A stretch of 7,167 bases of DNA from NCBI GenBank assembly GCA_015222795.1, contig JADFVY010000249.1, positions 1 through 7,167 of the forward strand. Direction: 5' to 3'. Shown in pieces: positions 5,163-7,167 of this stretch; positions within the stretch are counted from its first letter, which is position 1, and every line of letters begins with the position of its first letter. A program made the translations under genes and the position numbers. Below the pieces are notes generated by a model. It was not told the DNA's origin. It searched no databases and was given only the letters and a program-made list of their open reading frames with translations. The stretch is from Pseudomonadota bacterium. Lineage in GTDB: Bacteria; Pseudomonadota; Alphaproteobacteria; UBA8366; JADFVY01.

Positions 5163-5766
5163 GATGCTCTCCGGATGCGAAATAAAGAACCGCAGCCATC
5201 AGAAACTGGCCAATTGCAAAGGGCAGCCCCATCATCCACGGTGACAGGCTCTGGCCGAGGCTCGCGACGATCAGCACGGCGACCCCGGCGACAAAGTACC
5301 ATGCACCCACCAGGGCAATCAGGGGCGGCAGCGACCGGACGGAGGCGAATATGCCCAGCGCGACAAGAACTTGCCAAAGTCCCGGCAATAGCCAGAGGCT
5401 GTCCGGCGCAAACCGGACCAGCACCAACCCAATCGCCCCGCCCGCAAAACCGGCGGGCAGGAACTGCTGAATGGCGTTCCAGATCATCGCATCCGCCAGG
5501 CCGCCATGGTGCCGGCGTGACCGCGCCAGCATCTCGGCACCGATCAGGCCCACGGAGACGACAGCCGTCACAACCCATCCGGCAAGCAGGATCAGGGTGT
5601 CGGCCGCCAGCGCTTCGGGCCAGATCGACTGCGCCCCGGCCATGAATATGGCCAATACGCCGGTGACGGCCATAACGGCGGGACCGAATCCGCGAAACAT
5701 CGTTCCGGCCGCAAGCTGGTTGCGGATGTTCGCTATATCGGCCAGGGCCCTGTCAACGTCTCGCAT
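5149..5766 (-). CDS. Six-helix integral membrane protein of unknown function, paired with the winged-helix regulator
   Basis: The product is 205 residues from the ATG at 5766, with a GAGAGG site 5 nt upstream. In-frame sequence further upstream crosses the palindromic operator and is not coding. A charged cytoplasmic-looking leader, MRDVDRALADIANIRNQLAAG (residues 1-21), precedes about six hydrophobic segments near 26-46, 56-78, 101-119, 123-142, 147-170 and 177-197. There is a basic loop (ARSRRHHGG, 81-89) and an acidic, histidine-containing tail. I recognise no catalytic motif, transporter signature or ATPase. I recall comparable pairs of a small multi-pass protein with a winged-helix partner from other proteobacteria, but no function. 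It is the first gene of the probable operon with the regulator, uppS-like gene and fdhD. It may sense or buffer an envelope signal; that is a guess from context. Confidence 0.85.
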   Translation of the reverse strand: MRDVDRALADIANIRNQLAAGTMFRGFGPAVMAVTGVLAIFMAGAQSIWPEALAADTLILLAGWVVTAVVSVGLIGAEMLARSRRHHGGLADAMIWNAIQQFLPAGFAGGAIGLVLVRFAPDSLWLLPGLWQVLVALGIFASVRSLPPLIALVGAWYFVAGVAVLIVASLGQSLSPWMMGLPFAIGQFLMAAVLYFASGEHHAED

Positions 5767-5777
5767 GCAACCTCTCG

Positions 5778-5815
5778 AGTATACTTTGCAATACAAAGCA
5801 TACTCCAATACAAAG
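5778..5815. promoter_or_regulatory. Palindromic operator candidate with an extra half-site
   Basis: A 27-bp inverted repeat has arms AGTATACTTTG (5778-5788) and CAAAGCATACT (5794-5804), matching at 10 of 11 positions around CAATA. The block CAATACAAAG at 5789-5798 recurs at 5806-5815, 17 nt away, on the same face pattern as a second site. The element lies 12-49 nt before the membrane-protein start and overlaps the predicted -10. This arrangement is typical of a self-repressing operon. The winged-helix regulator encoded at 4785-5162 is the likely binder, by inference. Confidence 0.6.
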
Positions 5816-5824
5816 AAATTGCAA
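5797..5824 (-). promoter_or_regulatory. Predicted promoter of the membrane protein-regulator operon
   Basis: On the minus strand TTGCAA (5824-5819) is a candidate -35. Sixteen bases later TATGCT (5802-5797) is a candidate -10; each matches its consensus at 4 of 6 positions. Initiation near 5790 would give a leader of about 25 nt containing the GAGAGG ribosome site. The -10 lies inside the palindrome 5778-5804, consistent with repression by a bound regulator. The call is modest because both hexamers are imperfect. Confidence 0.4.
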
Positions 5825-5895
5825 CTGTGATTCAATCCGTTGGCTGGGCGCGGCTAAAAACCGCACTGTGTAACGGGTGGATTGTCGCGCACGCC

Positions 5896-5906
5896 TTCTA
5901 TAGAAT
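5896..5906 (+). promoter_or_regulatory. Possible -10 element for moaA
   Basis: TTCTATAGAAT contains TAGAAT (5901-5906), which matches the -10 consensus at 5 of 6 positions, 30 nt before the moaA ATG. No convincing -35 lies 16-18 nt upstream; TTGTCG at 5882 is too close. TTCTATAGAA is also a perfect 10-bp palindrome. I saw no molybdenum-cofactor riboswitch-like structure in the 120 nt before moaA. Confidence 0.25.
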
Positions 5907-5935
5907 GACCTGCTGTTTTAAAGGAGAACACCGGG

Positions 5936-6928
5936 ATGAAAGACCCGTTCGACAGGGAAGTTTCATATCTGCGCGTGTCGGTGACCGACCGCTGCGATTT
6001 CCGCTGCGTCTATTGCATGGCGGAAGACATGACCTTCCTGCCCAAGAAGGACGTGCTGACACTCGAAGAGCTGGACCGGCTGTGCGGCACCTTCGTGCGC
6101 CTGGGCGTGCGCAAGCTGAGGCTGACCGGCGGCGAGCCGCTGGTGCGCCGGAACATCATGTGGCTGATCAACAAGCTGGGCGAACATCTGAAAACCGGCG
6201 ACCTGGACGAACTCACAGTCACCACCAACGGCAGCCAGTTGGAGAAGCTGGCCGACCAGCTTTACGCGGCCGGCATGCGCCGCATCAATGTCTCGCTGGA
6301 CACGCTGGACCCGGAAAAATTCGTCGCCATCACGCGCTGGGGCAAATACGACAAGGTAATGGCCGGCCTCGACGCCGCCGACCGCGCGGGCCTGAAGGTC
6401 AAGATCAACGCTGTGGCGCTGAAGGGCGTCAATGACGACGAGTTCGACCATATGGTCGAATGGTGCGGCAAGCGCGGCTACGACCTGACCTTCATCGAGG
6501 TCATGCCGATGGGCGACATGGGCGAGCAACAGCGGGTCGATCAGTATCTGCCGCTCTCCATGGTTCGCGCCAATCTGCAGAAGAACTGGACGCTGGAAGA
6601 CATCGATTACAACACCGGCGGGCCGGCGCGTTACGTGCGGGTCAAGGAAACCGGCGGCCGCATCGGCTTCATCACGCCGATGACCCATAATTTCTGCGAA
6701 TCCTGCAACCGCGTGCGGCTGACCTGCACCGGCACGCTCTATATGTGCCTGGGCCAGGACGACGCCGCCGATCTGCGCGAACCGCTGCGCGCCAGCGAAT
6801 CCGACGAACTGCTGCAGCAGGCCATCCTCGAAGCCATCGACCGCAAGCCCAAGGGCCACGATTTCATCATCGACCGCCGCAGCGACAAGCCCGCCGTCGG
6901 CCGCCATATGAGCGTGACGGGGGGGTGA
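5936..6928 (+). CDS. moaA: GTP 3',8-cyclase MoaA (molybdenum cofactor biosynthesis)
   Basis: The product is 330 residues, full family length. This radical-SAM enzyme converts GTP to 3',8-cyclo-7,8-dihydro-GTP, which MoaC then turns into cyclic pyranopterin monophosphate, the first stable molybdenum-cofactor precursor. The N-terminal cluster motif is C20-x3-C24-x2-C27 in TDRCDFRCVYCM, with TGGEPL at 64-69 for SAM binding. The C-terminal GTP-binding cluster uses C254-x2-C257-x13-C271. The protein ends in the di-glycine (VTGG) known to be needed for catalysis. The ATG at 5936 has AAAGGAG 8-9 nt upstream. It is transcribed away from the operon containing fdhD, whose product acts on the finished cofactor; the two lie about 2 kb apart. 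No partner genes (moaC, moeA, mobA) are inside the window. All key residues are present, so it should be active. Confidence 0.98.
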   Translation: MKDPFDREVSYLRVSVTDRCDFRCVYCMAEDMTFLPKKDVLTLEELDRLCGTFVRLGVRKLRLTGGEPLVRRNIMWLINKLGEHLKTGDLDELTVTTNGSQLEKLADQLYAAGMRRINVSLDTLDPEKFVAITRWGKYDKVMAGLDAADRAGLKVKINAVALKGVNDDEFDHMVEWCGKRGYDLTFIEVMPMGDMGEQQRVDQYLPLSMVRANLQKNWTLEDIDYNTGGPARYVRVKETGGRIGFITPMTHNFCESCNRVRLTCTGTLYMCLGQDDAADLREPLRASESDELLQQAILEAIDRKPKGHDFIIDRRSDKPAVGRHMSVTGG

Positions 6929-6948
6929 GGGCATCGGAAACACCGAGC

Positions 6949-7053
6949 GACCTCATACTTCGAGACGCGACTGCGCCGCTCCTCAGCATGAGGTTTCACT
7001 GGTTGTGCCCTCATGCTGAGGAGGGCCGAAGGCCCGTCTCGAAGTATGAGGTC
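6949..7053. repeat. 105-bp intergenic inverted repeat, cruciform-forming
   Basis: Two 45-nt arms, 6949-6993 and 7009-7053, are inverted copies separated by 15 nt. The outer 19 bases (GACCTCATACTTCGAGACG) and inner 15 bases (CTCCTCAGCATGAGG) are identical in both arms. An 11-base middle block differs, and in the right arm it makes its own small hairpin, GGGCCGAAGGCCC. The motif resembles dispersed CCTCATGCTGAGGAG-type repeats that I recall from many alphaproteobacterial genomes. It starts 20 nt after the moaA stop, so it probably also ends or protects the moaA transcript. No coding sequence spans it credibly. Confidence 0.8.
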
Positions 7054-7083
7054 GCGCCAATGCCGGATAAACCCCGCCCCCAC

Positions 7084-7145
7084 CCTAGGGCAATATCCGA
7101 TCACACGGAACCGGTCCGGTTCAGTTTGATCGGATAAAATTGCCC
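7084..7145. repeat. CTAG-bounded intergenic palindromic repeat, copy 2
   Basis: Arms 7095-7114 (ATCCGATCACACGGAACCGG) and 7116-7135 (CCGGTTCAGTTTGATCGGAT) pair at 18 of 20 positions around a single central base. An outer GGGCAAT (7088-7094) and ATTGCCC (7139-7145) extend the symmetry. The left end CCTAGGGCAATATCCGATCA matches the copy at 774-793 except at one base. The element is followed by an AAAGGGGCGAG stretch (7153-7163) that may be the ribosome site of a gene beyond the window. Confidence 0.75.
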
Positions 7146-7167
7146 GCAATTTAAAGGGGCGAGCATC

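Noticed and set aside
5963..6943. A 326-codon minus-strand open frame opposite moaA
   Set aside because: It is a shadow of moaA: its repetitive Ala, His, Val and Gln composition reflects complementary third-position bias, and no domain is recognisable.
6745..7137. Plus-strand open frame across the moaA end and the repeats
   Set aside because: It overlaps moaA out of frame and runs through both arms of the 105-bp inverted repeat; its composition is arginine- and proline-rich with no motif.

Overview
The window looks like the chromosome of an alphaproteobacterium, probably from or near the Rhodospirillales. This is inferred from GC-rich coding sequence with AT-rich gaps, two perfect TTAA-N7-TTAA boxes of the CtrA type, long palindromic intergenic repeats bounded by CTAG, and the character of the FdhD, isoprenyl transferase and MoaA proteins. 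No rRNA, tRNA, CRISPR array, transposase or phage gene was seen.

Layout. Positions 75-3008, minus strand: four related genes in a row encode strongly degenerate GGDEF-like domains. In transcription order they are 2490-3008, 1780-2319, 836-1759 and 75-647. None keeps a working GG(D/E)EF signature. All four keep an RxxD exactly five residues before the ruined signature, where the allosteric c-di-GMP site of real diguanylate cyclases lies. The 836-1759 product also carries an N-terminal CZB zinc-binding domain with the ligand spacing of E. coli DgcZ. Two of the genes have a CtrA-type box just upstream. This array is the most unusual part of the window.

Positions 3104-5766, minus strand: a second group reads, in transcription order, six-helix membrane protein, overlapping winged-helix regulator, cis-prenyl transferase (uppS-like), then fdhD. 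Spacing is -14, 30 and 55 nt, so it may be one operon. A 27-bp palindrome overlaps its likely promoter and is a candidate operator for the regulator.

Positions 5936-6928, plus strand: moaA is transcribed divergently from that group. MoaA makes the first molybdenum-cofactor intermediate, and FdhD activates the finished cofactor for formate dehydrogenase, so the right half has a molybdoenzyme theme.

Positions 6929-7167 hold no gene that I can support. They contain a 105-bp inverted repeat (6949-7053) and a second copy (7084-7145) of the palindromic repeat found at 774-838. An AAAGGGGCGAG stretch near 7153 could be the ribosome binding site of a gene starting just beyond the window.

How the genes may work together: the four GGDEF-like proteins could be c-di-GMP receptors or scaffolds rather than enzymes, with one also reading zinc or redox state, under cell-cycle or motility control by CtrA. 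That is inference. The FdhD, MoaA and UppS functions rest on recognisable motifs.
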